Part shown: positions 22,950 through 33,759 of the stretch, in pieces | How the letters are laid out: each line of letters opens with the position of its first letter | How positions within the stretch are numbered: the first letter of the stretch is position 1 | Source: Lactifluus volemus | Lineage: Eukaryota; Basidiomycota; Agaricomycetes; Russulales; Russulaceae | NCBI GenBank assembly: GCA_022376515.1 | Contig: WTXI01000004.1 | Span: 620,001-684,000, forward strand | DNA length: 64,000 nucleotides | Direction: 5' to 3' | The notes under the pieces: model-generated | What the model was told of the DNA's origin: nothing | Seen by the model: only the letters and a program-made list of their open reading frames with translations | Database searches by the model: none | Made by a program: the position numbers and the translations under genes

Positions 22950-23500
22950 ACACGGTATGTCCATCTACTCAACCATGTACTGTAACTCCTCACCGCTCAT
23001 AACCACCAACAAGTCGCTACATGGGCATAAGCTACCCCTAAATCTACATTTTCATGACGTGTTTTTAAGTTTTCCTCGCTCCCCTCACTTGGGGCCGCTC
23101 TGCAGTTTCGCTACTAGTAACTATGATACGCCGAGTCGTTGCTTACTGCACTTCACTGCATATCTCGCGTGTCCTGTCAAGCCGAGTTGTCTATTATACT
23201 TTTAGTTCTAGCTTGAAGGCTTGAATAATATCACGATCTTACAATATCGTTAAATTACAACTCTACCGTTTGGTAATTAGTCTCACGTGACTGGTGTCAC
23301 GCAGTTCTGGGCCTGGGCCGGTGTACATGTACTGTATCGGATATTGAGTTTCATCGGATCCCTCCGGTATCATGACAACCTCATGCTAGCCACGCTGGCC
23401 AAATACTGTGCAAATTACATGAGGATGAGGCCAAAACACCATCTTCAACTTTATCAAACTTCATCTTTGCTAGTGTCCCACCCACTTCTCGAGTCCCGAC
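22950..23500 (+). other. spacer between B2 and B3
   Basis: No gene. It holds the standard F-box 3' block, the AT-rich run containing ACGATCTTACAATATCG, and CACGTGACTGGTGTCACG (23283-23300), an inverted repeat that elsewhere marks the 5' edge of truncated DUF262 copies. Here no DUF262 sequence follows. Confidence 0.45.
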
Positions 23501-25082
23501 ATGTCGAAATTTTCATTTACCACTGCCCTTGCACGCCTAAAGTACAAGCTCCGCCGAGGCGCACAACGTACCAGTGAGGCTGGTAAGGCCCCAAGGCTCT
23601 ATCTTCGCATTCCGTGCACTAAATTGTGAATCAGTAAATCATATCGTCAAGAAACCACTGCCACTTGCACATTCGCCCATCTCAGTCCTCAATGACGACG
23701 TCCTTCTCCACATATTCTATATCTATCGACTTCATAGTATTCAAGACAAACAAGACGAGTATATATTCGGATATCCGTTTCCGGACGAACAACGTTGGTG
23801 GTATAAGCTGGTGCATGTTTCCCAACGGTGGCGACGTGTCATCCTTGAGGCACCATCTCTACTCGATCTTCACCTTGTCTGCACCCATGGGGTGCCTGTA
23901 GCAGAGATGCTGGCACATTCCCCACCTCTTCCACTCACCATCATCTACCGTCTCGGCAGTCATGCGATATTGGAAAAAGTTGATGATGAAAAAGGCGCAT
24001 GCCTAGCACTCTCTCATCGCGATCGTGTGCGTCAGATCAGCCTATACATGGGAACCAAGAAGCTAGAAAAGTTATTCATGGCGATGGATGAGGAGTTCCC
24101 AATTCTGGAACGCCTGAATATCGATTCTTCTGAGTCGCCCCCAGGAGTGACACTTCCCCAAGGATTTCGAGCACCCAATCTATACCACGGCCAGCTCATA
24201 TGCATTGCGCTTCCAGTACAATGTCCCTTACTCACAACTTCCGGCCTTGTCTCTCTCCGGCTACGAGATATCCCGAGATCCGGGTCCTTCCCTCCAAGCT
24301 ATATACTCCCATCGCTTTCACAAATGCCCCAGTTGGAGACTCTGTGGATTACGTTCCACTGCCACGTTCCCAGCCATGACATTCGAGATACTGCAACCAC
24401 CTCCCACGCGACACTTCCTAACCTTCGCGAGTTTGAATTTTGGGGTTTCTCAGCTTATCTGGAAGATCTTTGTGCTCGGATGACCGCCCCTGTCCTCAGC
24501 GTCTTCGGTGTTATTTTTTTCAATCAACTTACTTCCCCTGTTCCATGCCTTTTATCATTCATGCGGACATCACAAAATCTCCAAATTCATGACGTCTTTC
24601 TCCACTGGAGCATGGCTCGCGTCGGTCTATCATGTGTCCCACGACTTAGAGTCGGGGAGTACCACTTTCGTTTGAGGACCTCGTGCATAGACCTCGACTC
24701 GCCGATGTTGCCTGCAATACGGATACTCGATGCATTTTCCCCAGTGCTTTCACTAGTGGAGAAAATCACCCTATATTTGGAAGGCGTCGAACTGTCGCAG
24801 CAGCACAACGGGGTCGACCGCACACAGTGGCGTGGACTCCTCAGGACATTCAGCAATGTGAAGAAGCTTGACGTGGAAACCAAACGCCTCAGGGTTCAGG
24901 ATCTGGCCAATTCTCTACGTACAGAGGATGGAGATCTGCCTCTGGAGCTGTTACCAAATTTGGAGGAGGTCAGCTATTCTGGAAGCGATGACGGAAATGC
25001 GTTTGGGCCATTCATCGATGAACGAGAAGCCCTAGGCCGTCCTGTGCGCCTGACACTGCAGAGGCTACAAGTATCGTACTAG
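23501..25082 (+). CDS. F-box protein, subfamily B copy 3 (B3), altered C-terminus
   Basis: Exon 1 is 23501-23582, the intron 23583-23634 (52 nt) and exon 2 23635-25082, giving 509 aa. A second donor 9 nt upstream would also keep frame; alignment with B2 and B7 favours the one used. The leader is MSKFSFTTALARLKYKLRR. The F-box contains LNDDVLLHIFYIYRL and WWYKLVHVSQRWRR, with Q replacing the usual R. The leucine-rich part is full length. The last residues (QRLQVSY) and the stop come from spacer sequence lying in reverse orientation, the result of a local inversion beginning at about 25064. Confidence 0.82.
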
Positions 25083-25458
25083 ACAACGCGACCTGACGGT
25101 ACGCGCGAGATGTGCAGTAAGGTGCGGTCAGCCATGATTCCGAGTCCGAGTCCGTGTATCATAGTTAGCGAAACTGCAGAGGCCCTGAGTGAGAGAAGCG
25201 AGGAAAACTTAGAAACATGTTATCTAAATGTAGATGTATGGGTAGTTTATACCACGTAGCGACTTGTTGGCCTTCCTTGTTGTCACGATCCCCGTACAAC
25301 TGGGTCATTTGTGGGCCCGGTGGCTATGGGGGCAATAACTGATGCGGTTACTATGACTCGGATCGGTAGAGAGTTACAGTAGATGCTTGAGTGGATGGAC
25401 ATACCATGTTCAAAATGTCCGGTGAGGGCGATGCTACATTCCTTGACCAAAATCAACT
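25064..25458. other. inverted spacer segment after B3
   Basis: Sequence here is the reverse complement of the spacer that normally follows subfamily-B genes (compare 45780-46145 and 28540-28800). At the right edge the spacer resumes its normal direction (ACTTGAAGGCTTGAATAATA near 25459). The simplest reading is a 395-bp in-place inversion. Confidence 0.65.
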
Positions 25459-25505
25459 CACTTGAAGGCTTGAATAATATCACGATCTTACATCTTGCTT
25501 ACAGA

Positions 25506-26679
25506 CGCAGGCTCACGTGACTGGTGTCACTCTCTCGGCTGGTGTCAGCAGCCAGCCACGTCCAGTCACTTTGACCTCGTCCGATCATGAAACGCAGTGC
25601 CACCACTACCTCACAGCAGACTATGTGGATGAGGGTCACCGCTACCACTTGAGTCCTCTCGACACAGTATGGAAGAGCTGTATTCAAAAAAAAAAAACGC
25701 GCTCAACCCACGTACAGGCTACTTCTCGATAGTACAGTCGATTTGCTTTCAGAATATCCCGAGTCTTAAAACAACTCGTGGGCCTGTGGCTATATCACCA
25801 GTAGGCCTGGTGTTACTCATTTTCGAGTTTTAGGATAAATTGTTGAGAACTCGGCTAATGGACGCGTTGCAAGCTCTATAATGTCGGCACACAAAGAAAC
25901 CAAAGACTTGATCTGAAAGTCAGAATACTTTCTCGTGTTCTTGGACCGTCTGGAAGGGTTGGGGGAGGGAGCTCTAGTATCAAATGGCTCGAGGGATGAT
26001 CAGGTCCCGATGGATGTAGACCCCACCTGCGAAGCAGCAGAGAACGGACGGTGCGTGCCTATTAACCTTGAATATGAGTCACGATAGTTACTTCCTGGAT
26101 AGATTATTCACCCACTACGCAGACGACCTCGGCACCATCACACTCCTCGACACCAGCGCGGGCGGTGGCGAGCACCCCACAGCGACCATCGACCAGATCA
26201 CCTCAATCACAGTCGTAGTCACAGTTACCGCAACATTCTACGCCACGATCGCCAGTGGTAATCGCCTCACAATCATCCTCCTCCGCATCTACTCCAGCAT
26301 CTGTGCCGCCTCCAGCCGCACATATACCCACATCACCCCAGTCCGGTTTCGGTGGGTCCTCACCTACTTCGGCATTACACCCGTCGAATCAATTGTCGGG
26401 ATCGGACTCGATGTTCCATGCGCTTGCTGTTCAAGCACCTGCAAGGATTGGCCGTCTCGCTGCGATCCGTGCGGACGACAACAACAATAGCAAGGGTAGG
26501 TTGTCGGGTCACATTCCCTGCCAGCTCGGCTGGTGTCAGTGCAAGTTCCCCGGCAGACGGTGAGTATGAGTGCGGACCGGATGGCGATGGCTACGAGTAG
26601 TATTGGCAGTGGTAGCTCTGGGGGTGGAGGGGGCGTTAGCAATAGCGGTAGTGGCGAAGGCGGTGCAGGAGGAAAGTAG
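25506..26679 (+). pseudogene. DUF262 pseudogene, C-terminal half
   Basis: It starts with the CACGTGACTGGTGTCAC repeat and jumps straight to exon-9 sequence (ILDP-RPILKRSTTTTS-like). It then follows exons 9-10 to the Gly-rich tail and TAG at 26677-26679. Exons 1-8 are missing, so the DUF262 domain is gone. Internal stops and frame shifts are many, for example a poly-A run near 25686-25696. Confidence 0.75.
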
Positions 26680-26977
26680 CCGTTGATTGTTGTGGTAGAT
26701 GGTTCTAGGGTATAGAAGACCTTTGACGGAGCAAACAGGAAGAGAACTGCCACGGTTTGTGTTATGACCGAGCGAGCACACAGTATCTGAAGATTGTGAA
26801 TCGGGTCAATGATATCTTGTTTTTTGATGTTCAATCATGATGCATGATGCCGCGTCATGCCAGCCACGCTGGCCAAATACTGTACAAATAAAATGGCGCT
26901 ACAAGGAGGCCAAAGCACCATCTTCAACTTCATCAAGCTTCATGCTGGTGTCACCCACCCCCCTCTCGAGTCCCAAC

Positions 26978-28540
26978 ATGTCGAGATTTTTAATTACCAC
27001 TGGCGCACGATGTGCCAGTGGTGATGCCGGTGAGGCCCCAAAGCTCTATGTTCGCATTTGTACACTAAATTGTGAATCAGTAAATCACATCGTCAAGAAA
27101 CCACTGCCACTTGCACATTCGCCCATCTCAGTCCTCAATGATGACGCCCTTCTCCACATATTCTATATCTATCGACTTCATAGTATTCGAGACAAACGCG
27201 ACAAGTATGTATTCGGATATCCGTTTTCGGACGAACAACGTTGGTGGTATAAGCTGGTGCATGTTTCCCGACGGTGGCGGCGTGTCATCCTTGATGCACC
27301 ATCTCTACTCGACCTTCACCTTGTTTGCACCCGTGGGGTGCCTGTAGCGGACATGCTGGCACATTCCCCACCTTTTCCACTCACTATCGTCTACTGGCTT
27401 CGCGGTCCGAGTCGAGGGAAATTGGGAAAAGAAGAAGAAAATGGCGCACTCCTAGCACTCTCTCATCGTGATCGTGTGCGTCGGATCGCCCTAGACATGA
27501 GCCTTCAGGAGCTGAAGAAGTTATTCGTGGCCATGGATGGGGAATTCCCAATTCTGGAACGCCTGAATATCGACTCTTCGCTTCCAGGAGTGACACTTCC
27601 CCGAGAATTTCGAGCACCCAATCTATACCATGGCGATCTCATGCACGTTTCGCTTCCAGTACAATGTCCCCTACTCACATCTACAGGCCTCGTCTCTCTC
27701 CAGCTACGAGATATCCCGAGATCTGTGTACTACCCTCCAAGCTATATACTCGCATCGCTTTCACAAATGTCCCAGTTGGAGACTCTGTGGATTAAGTTCC
27801 AATACCCCGATCCTCGCCATGACATTCGAGATACTGCAACCACCTCCCACGCGACACTTCCTAACCTTCGCGAGTTTGAATTTTGGGGTGTCTCAGCTTA
27901 TCTGGAAGGCCTTTGCGCTTGGATGACCGCCCCTGTCCTCAGCTTCTTCAGCGTTCATTTTTTCAATCAACTTACGTCCCCTGTTCCATGCCTTTTGTCA
28001 TTCATGCGGACATCACAAAATCTCCAGATTCGTGCTGTCGTGCTCGACTGTGGCATGGATTACGTCAGCGTGGGTCTATGTGCCACACAACTTACAGCCC
28101 AAAACGTGGCCCACTGGAAAAAGTACCGCTTCAACTTGGGGATCTTGCGCATGGACCTCGACTCGCCAATGTTGTGTGCAATACGGATATTTGATACATT
28201 TTCCCCGGTGCTCTCACTAGTGGAGCAAGTCACCTTGATTGTGGATGGCGATGAACTTGAAGTGTCACAGCAGCATGACGAGGTCGACCGCACACTGTGT
28301 CCTAGAGTCCACAGGATATTTCGCAATGTGACGAAGCTTCGAGTGGCAATGGAACAAGTCAGGGGGCAGCGTCTGGGCAATCTTCTATGTACAAAGGATG
28401 GAGATCTGCCTCTGGAGCTGTTACCAAATTTGGAGGAGGTCAGCTATTCTGGAAGCGATGACGAAAATGCGTTTGGGCCATTCATCAATGAACGAGAAGC
28501 CCTAGGCCGTCCTGTGCGCCTAACACTGCAGAGTTGGTGA
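26978..28540 (+). CDS. F-box protein, subfamily B copy 4 (B4)
   Basis: Exon 1 is 26978-27029, the intron 27030-27080 (51 nt) and exon 2 27081-28540, giving 503 aa. Exon 1 is shorter than in other copies: the ALARLKYKLRR part of the leader is deleted in frame. The F-box (LNDDALLHIFYIYRL, WWYKLVHVSRRWRR) has A in place of a conserved V. The C-terminal leucine-rich region contains an insertion (LTAQNVAHWKKYR) not seen in B3 or B7. DRTLCPRVHRIFRN replaces the family DRTQWRGLLR stretch, so a conserved W is lost. The ending LTLQSW and stop are standard. The open frame is complete, but the loss of conserved residues suggests weaker constraint. Confidence 0.8.
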   Translation: MSRFLITTGARCASGDAGEAPKLYVRICTLNCESVNHIVKKPLPLAHSPISVLNDDALLHIFYIYRLHSIRDKRDKYVFGYPFSDEQRWWYKLVHVSRRWRRVILDAPSLLDLHLVCTRGVPVADMLAHSPPFPLTIVYWLRGPSRGKLGKEEENGALLALSHRDRVRRIALDMSLQELKKLFVAMDGEFPILERLNIDSSLPGVTLPREFRAPNLYHGDLMHVSLPVQCPLLTSTGLVSLQLRDIPRSVYYPPSYILASLSQMSQLETLWIKFQYPDPRHDIRDTATTSHATLPNLREFEFWGVSAYLEGLCAWMTAPVLSFFSVHFFNQLTSPVPCLLSFMRTSQNLQIRAVVLDCGMDYVSVGLCATQLTAQNVAHWKKYRFNLGILRMDLDSPMLCAIRIFDTFSPVLSLVEQVTLIVDGDELEVSQQHDEVDRTLCPRVHRIFRNVTKLRVAMEQVRGQRLGNLLCTKDGDLPLELLPNLEEVSYSGSDDENAFGPFINEREALGRPVRLTLQSW

Positions 28541-28866
28541 TTTTGGACAAGGTATGTAGCATCGCCCCCACCGGATATTTTGAATATGGTATGTCCATTT
28601 GCTGTAACTCTTTACTCGGCGGCCCTTCTACTAGCACTCATGGCCACATCAGTTATTGCCCTTATGGCCACCACAAATGTCCCAGTTGTACGGGGGTCGT
28701 GACAACAAGGCCAATAAGTCGCCACATGGGCATAAACTTCACCTTTATCTACGTTTTCATGACGTGCTAACTATGATACTCTGAATTGTTGGCAATTTGT
28801 TGGCTTGAATAATATCGCGATCTTTACGATATCGTTTAATCACAACTCTCAGGCTGAGATCTGAGA
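28541..28866 (+). other. B4 3' spacer up to transposon edge
   Basis: No gene. This is the standard subfamily-B 3' block. It ends at CTGAGATCTGAGA (28854-28866), after which the Tnp2-type element begins. Confidence 0.5.
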
Positions 28867-29291
28867 CCCTACGAGAAATGACTTACAGTAAACTAATCGC
28901 AATTAATAGAAATTAAATATTGATTTAAGTATATTTGTGCCAGTTGATATGAATTACGTTGATTCAAGTAGATTGATATCGGCTAAACGAATTTGAATAT
29001 CGTTCGATCACAAGCCGAATTATATTGAATTAAATTGATCTCGCTTACGAGATATATTCTTCGATCTAAAGCACCTATTAGAATCAAATCAAATCTGTGT
29101 ACTGAGTCTTTTGAACGCGCGAAAACTTTGTCCCAAATATAGAACGCCTTGTCGACCCAGTCGCTATCTGGTCACATGGCCAGTGCATATAATCACATGC
29201 CCATGTACTTTATACGAGTGAACCGAATCAAATAAATGAATGCGTGTGTTTCCCCCTTCTAAACGTGCTGTCCATCGAACGTCTTGATTTC

Positions 29292-32200
29292 ATGTCTACC
29301 CCTAATAAACCCAATCGCACATTTTATTGTTCTTGCTCGCGATATTGTAAGGAGAAAACGCGCGTATCTCGAGCCACCTACAGCCGTCATAAACAATACC
29401 GGGCGGCTGACTATCTCGGAGTGTACAACAAACGAGGGTCGATATTCAATGGACAGCCAATTCAACTGGCGTCAGGAGAACTTCCAGAGCGACGTGTGTA
29501 CTCTGTCGTCTTCATTGCGAAGACTGTCATTAAATATATAGAAAGAACATCGGATGCAAAATAAACCAAGGCGGGTCCAATCTAGTGAACACTTGAACGA
29601 CCTAGGGAGCACATCACAAGGGCGTGCTGATCACTCTGAAGCCGAAATTGATTGTGTCGATCAGCAGCATCTCTGGTCAGACGACGATACACCTCCTTCT
29701 CCCACTATCCCATCGGGGGATGTGCAACCAACGAATGAAACAAATGAATGTACTGTTACAACAGACGATTGCCACAGGAGTGCTCCCTCTCCTATTGACC
29801 CGCCGGATGCTATCCCGGACGATGTACCTGGGGAATTTAACGATCGCGATCCAGATTCAATTGTTCCCACCGTCGTTGCGCTCAAGACAGCAATGTCATT
29901 TATCGCCGAGCTACGTGCAGCGACGTTGGATCGAGATCCATTGCCAGATGATGTTCGTGAACGTCTTCGTTCCCCAGCGACCTTCTTGGTAGATCTATCG
30001 GACAAAGACTTGCGGTTGTGTATCGATATGTTCTTGGCATCGACAAATGGTTCCGAGGCCATTTACACGATGATAATGGATGGGATCGGGCTCCATTCCC
30101 CTGAGATAAAACTATTATCACATGCGCAGATCAAGCAACGCATTCAAGATCTCACAGGGATATTCCCCATTATGACAGACATGTGTATGCAATCGTGTGT
30201 CGCCTTCACTGGTCCCTTCCGTGACATGACGACCTGTCCCATGTGTGGAGAGGCACGCTATGAACTGGCCGGAGGGGGAAACAGTCAGAAATTACGCCCT
30301 CGGAAGCAGTCGCTCACGATCCCAATTGGCCCACAGATCCAGGCGCAATGGCGTAGCGATGATGGCGCTCAAAACATGGGCTATCGGCGGCGTACAATGG
30401 AAGATCTCATGGATGGCCTCTTAGTCTCGTCAGAGTTATCTGTCGACGAATACAATGACGTTTATTGTGGCCGCGCGTTCCTTGAGGCTGTCCGGGATGG
30501 AGATATTAAGCCAGACGACACAGTCTTGATGTTGTCCGTCGATGGTGCACAATTGTACCAGAATAAACAATCTGATTGTTGGATCTATATCTGGGTCTTG
30601 CTGGATCTCCCTCCGGAGCTGCGATACAAGAAGAGATATGTGCTTCCTGGGGGCTTCATCCCGGGCCCAAACAAGCCCAAAAACCTCGACTCTTTCCTAT
30701 TTCCTGGGCTGCACCATCTGGCCGCTCTTCAGCGCGATGGCCTCAGAATATGGGATGCAAATTTGGATCGTGTCTTCACCTCTTTCCCGTACTTTTATCT
30801 CGGCATGGCTGATGGCCCCGGACTTTCTCAGCTTAACGGTCAAGTCGGTCATCACGGTGCTTTCGGCTGTCGTCTCTACTGCGGGCTTAAAGGCAGGCAT
30901 AAGGAAAACGGACCGCACTACTACCCAGTGATGCTAAAGCCACTGGACTACGCTGTCTCTGGCTGCGATCACAATGACGTCGATATATATAAGCTCACGG
31001 AACCATCGCCTGATCTGTACCAGGCAGGTTTGTCTAGATTGCTGCAGAGCCGCAACGACACGCACTACAAAAACGAGCGCAGAGAGACTGGAATCTGTAA
31101 ACCAAGTCTCTTTAGTGGGCTAAATCCTCACCGATCACTGGCACCTCCGAGGTGCTTCGCGATCGACATCATGCATCTTATCTCGCTTAATCTACCTGAT
31201 CTCTTTCTGGGACTATGGCGCGGGACTATCGATTGCGATAAGGACGACTCTAAGCTACATTGGCCATGGATGTGTCTGACTGGTGATGTATGGCGGAAAC
31301 ATGGTCATGAAGTCGCCTTGTGCAGACAATATCTCCCCGGTTCGTTTGATCGACCTCCTCGAAACCCGGCCGAGAAAATATCGAGTGGTTATAAGGCTTG
31401 GGAATTCTTAATGTACTTGTTTGGGCTAGGACCTGGGCTCCTCTTGGACGTCTTGCCTCGTGTATATTGGGAACACTTCTGCAAACTTGTGCAGGGTGTG
31501 CGAATCCTCCATCAGCGGCGGATCAAGGTAGCTCAGCTTATTGTCGCTCATAGGCTCCTTCTCGAGTTTGTCGAGGAATTCGAGTTACTTTATTACTCTC
31601 GGCTCCCAAGCAGACTGCACTTTGTGCGCCAGAGCGTTCATGCCATGGTTCATCTCGCACAAGAGACGACGCGCATTGGACCTGGAGTCTACGTCCAACA
31701 ATGGACCCTTGAGCGAACGATTGGTAGCCTCGGTGGGGAGGTCAAGCAGCACTCAACTCCCTTCGCGAACATTGCGAATCGTGGACTTAGGAGCAGCCAG
31801 GTCAATGCACTCAAGGCAATGAATCCGGCGTTCGACAAGTCTTCTGTGAAGTTACCTGACGGCGCATTCAAATCAGAGGGATATGTTCTTCTTGGGGCAA
31901 AAGACAAGAATCCGATTTTATTCACGGGTGCAGAAGCCGACGCACTTAGGCATTTCATGATCTCGGAGAATGGTTCACTCGCTAGACACTGGGAGCCGAG
32001 GTATAGACGATGGGCTAGACTCCTTCTACCTAATAAACAGATTGCTCGTGCTTCGTGGAAGGAGGGTGAACTAGAAACAGAAACGGTGCGATGTTCACGC
32101 AACGTGAAGGTGACATCCCCCTCATCCGATATAGTGCACATCTCATTGCAGATACATATAGATCTTATCTGGCGAAGTTTACCGCCTCGGAGAAGTACAG

Positions 32201-32491
32201 TTTTATTTCCGGAGCAAACACTCGGGGACCGTGCGTCCATATGCACTAGTATCTATCTGGTCTGAGCCAGATATGCACCTTCTCAGCGTATCTCACGGTG
32301 CATTGTATGTGTGCACATATCAAGGGAGAACCGACCTTCGCGTTGTCGATGTTAGGGCGATCATTTCTGTGGTGGCCATGGTACCTATTAGGCCGAGTGA
32401 GGGCGATAATAGTACACAATATTTCGTGGTCGAGAAACCTGGTCTGGACGCGCTGGTCATTGCAGAGGGAGGTGATCAGTTAATCGAATAA
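29292..32491 (+). CDS. Tnp2-family transposase
   Basis: Cut-and-paste transposase. Three exons (29292-29495, 29542-32109, 32162-32491) join in phase to give 1033 aa with no stop. The N-terminus has a short Cys-rich motif (FYCSCSRYCKEK) and VSRATYSRH, typical of fungal Tnp2 proteins. A CPMCGE zinc-binding pair lies near residue 290. The catalytic region includes MLSVDGAQLYQNK with a candidate DDE aspartate, LPGGFIPGPNKPKN, and a GHHGAFGCRLYC block. The last exon carries GEVQFYFRSKHSG and VVDVRAIISVVAMVP, conserved at the C-terminus of this family. The 52-nt last intron restores the frame that otherwise ends at 32265. The other two catalytic acids were not assigned. Confidence 0.88.
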
Positions 32492-32679
32492 TTGTAGCTG
32501 TGCTGTGTACAGAATGCGAGATATATCTCATCGCGACTTAGCCGCATGCCAATGGCCAAATTCAATGTGCACGTGAGACTTGGGCAGAATTCTACGTAGA
32601 AAATACTCTCATGCGCATATATTCACATTGCAAGGGGGTGTTCCCGAAGGACTTACGCGCATACAATCACCTATCCACT

Positions 32680-33603
32680 ATGCCGCCTATTAGATCGGCT
32701 CGCAAACCGGCTCAGATTGACATTGCAAAGAGTGTGCGTGCTAGTGTCGTCGATCCTTGCAGCGTCTCGTCCAACTTCGTGGGTGGAAACAAGCAACAAG
32801 AGATAATAGAGATTCTAGAAACACAGGAACAGGAACGACGCTCCCCTCCCTCCCCAGATAGTCCCATTCCGTGCCCAAATGCACAAAATCAGTGCGACAC
32901 AATGAATTCTTCTAAGGCATCTGGTACATCACGACCCTCAGTTTGCAGATCGCCCGCGCCATTCCCACTTCCCATCCCACTGTTGGCAGTGCAAGTGCCG
33001 CACACAAAGTCCCCCCAGCCTAGTCCATCACGTAGAGATCAAGAAACACAAACAGATTTTCCCGATCCCAGAATCTCGCGTAGATTGCATGCCCCACATC
33101 GTCGTTCCCGCACCTCATGCAGAGTCCAGGCCTCTCATGGCTTTCATTCTCATTCCAATATGTGCTGCGTGGCGCATGCAGATACGGTACACGCTTCACA
33201 CACTGTGCATCCGAATCACTGCACATTATACACGATACATGCATCACACCAAGTGCATACGATTCCATGTACATTGTGCACGCCGCGCCAAGTGCATCCA
33301 ATTCCTTGCACATTGTGCACGCCGCACACTTCACACAATGTGCACCGTGCACATTCTGTCCCTACCCCTCTGCCGGCCACACTAGAGCCGTCGCAAATAA
33401 CTATCAACGGCCGAAGCCTGGCACAGATCATTCAAGAAGCGCAAGAAAACAGTGTGAGGGAGGCGATGGATCGCGTCGCCAATAAGATGGATGAAATATT
33501 TCAATATTCTGACTCTGAGATCGGTATGGCTAATTCATACACTATATGCACCTACTGACTTCCGCGGACCTCAGATGATTTGTACGAAGACATTGGGATA
33601 TGA
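32680..33603 (+). CDS. low-complexity protein of the Tnp2-type element
   Basis: Exons 32680-33523 and 33575-33603 join in phase to give 290 aa. The sequence is rich in S, P, R, H and C with no known domain. Its middle is a run of degenerate repeats with CTLCTP and HTVHPNHCT-type words, and the end is acidic (SDSEIDDLYEDIGI). The ATG context is reasonable but unproven. It may be a separate gene or the 5' part of the downstream accessory gene if splicing joins them. No function is proposed beyond being carried by the transposon. Confidence 0.5.
33180..33355 (+). repeat. degenerate TGCAC-rich repeats
   Basis: Words such as TTGTGCACGCCGC, TGCATCC-AATTCC and palindromic GTGCAC recur with spacing near 36-39 nt inside the low-complexity coding sequence. 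They produce the repeated Cys/His/Thr/Pro protein segment. Confidence 0.6.
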
Positions 33604-33759
33604 ATTTAGTGTACAAGCTCGTTCCTTCGCCGTTAAGTCGTATGCCTTAGTATAAATCGTCTCTCCGTAACGCATAAAACATGCACCGTTTCAAATCATT
33701 GTGTAGTAGTACTTAGAATCAAATCAAATCGTATTGAATGTGTTCTCAAACGTACAGAT

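Noticed and set aside
23284..23577. Open frame just upstream of B3
   Set aside because: It overlaps spacer and exon 1 in another frame and is not kept in related copies.
32085..32265. Frameshift disabling the Tnp2 transposase C-terminus
   Set aside because: A 52-nt GT-AG intron at 32110-32161 restores the conserved C-terminal frame exactly, so no frameshift is needed.
33020..33431. Minus-strand and alternative-frame ORFs in the TGCAC repeats
   Set aside because: Repeat structure keeps several frames open; only the plus-strand frame continues into spliced coding sequence.
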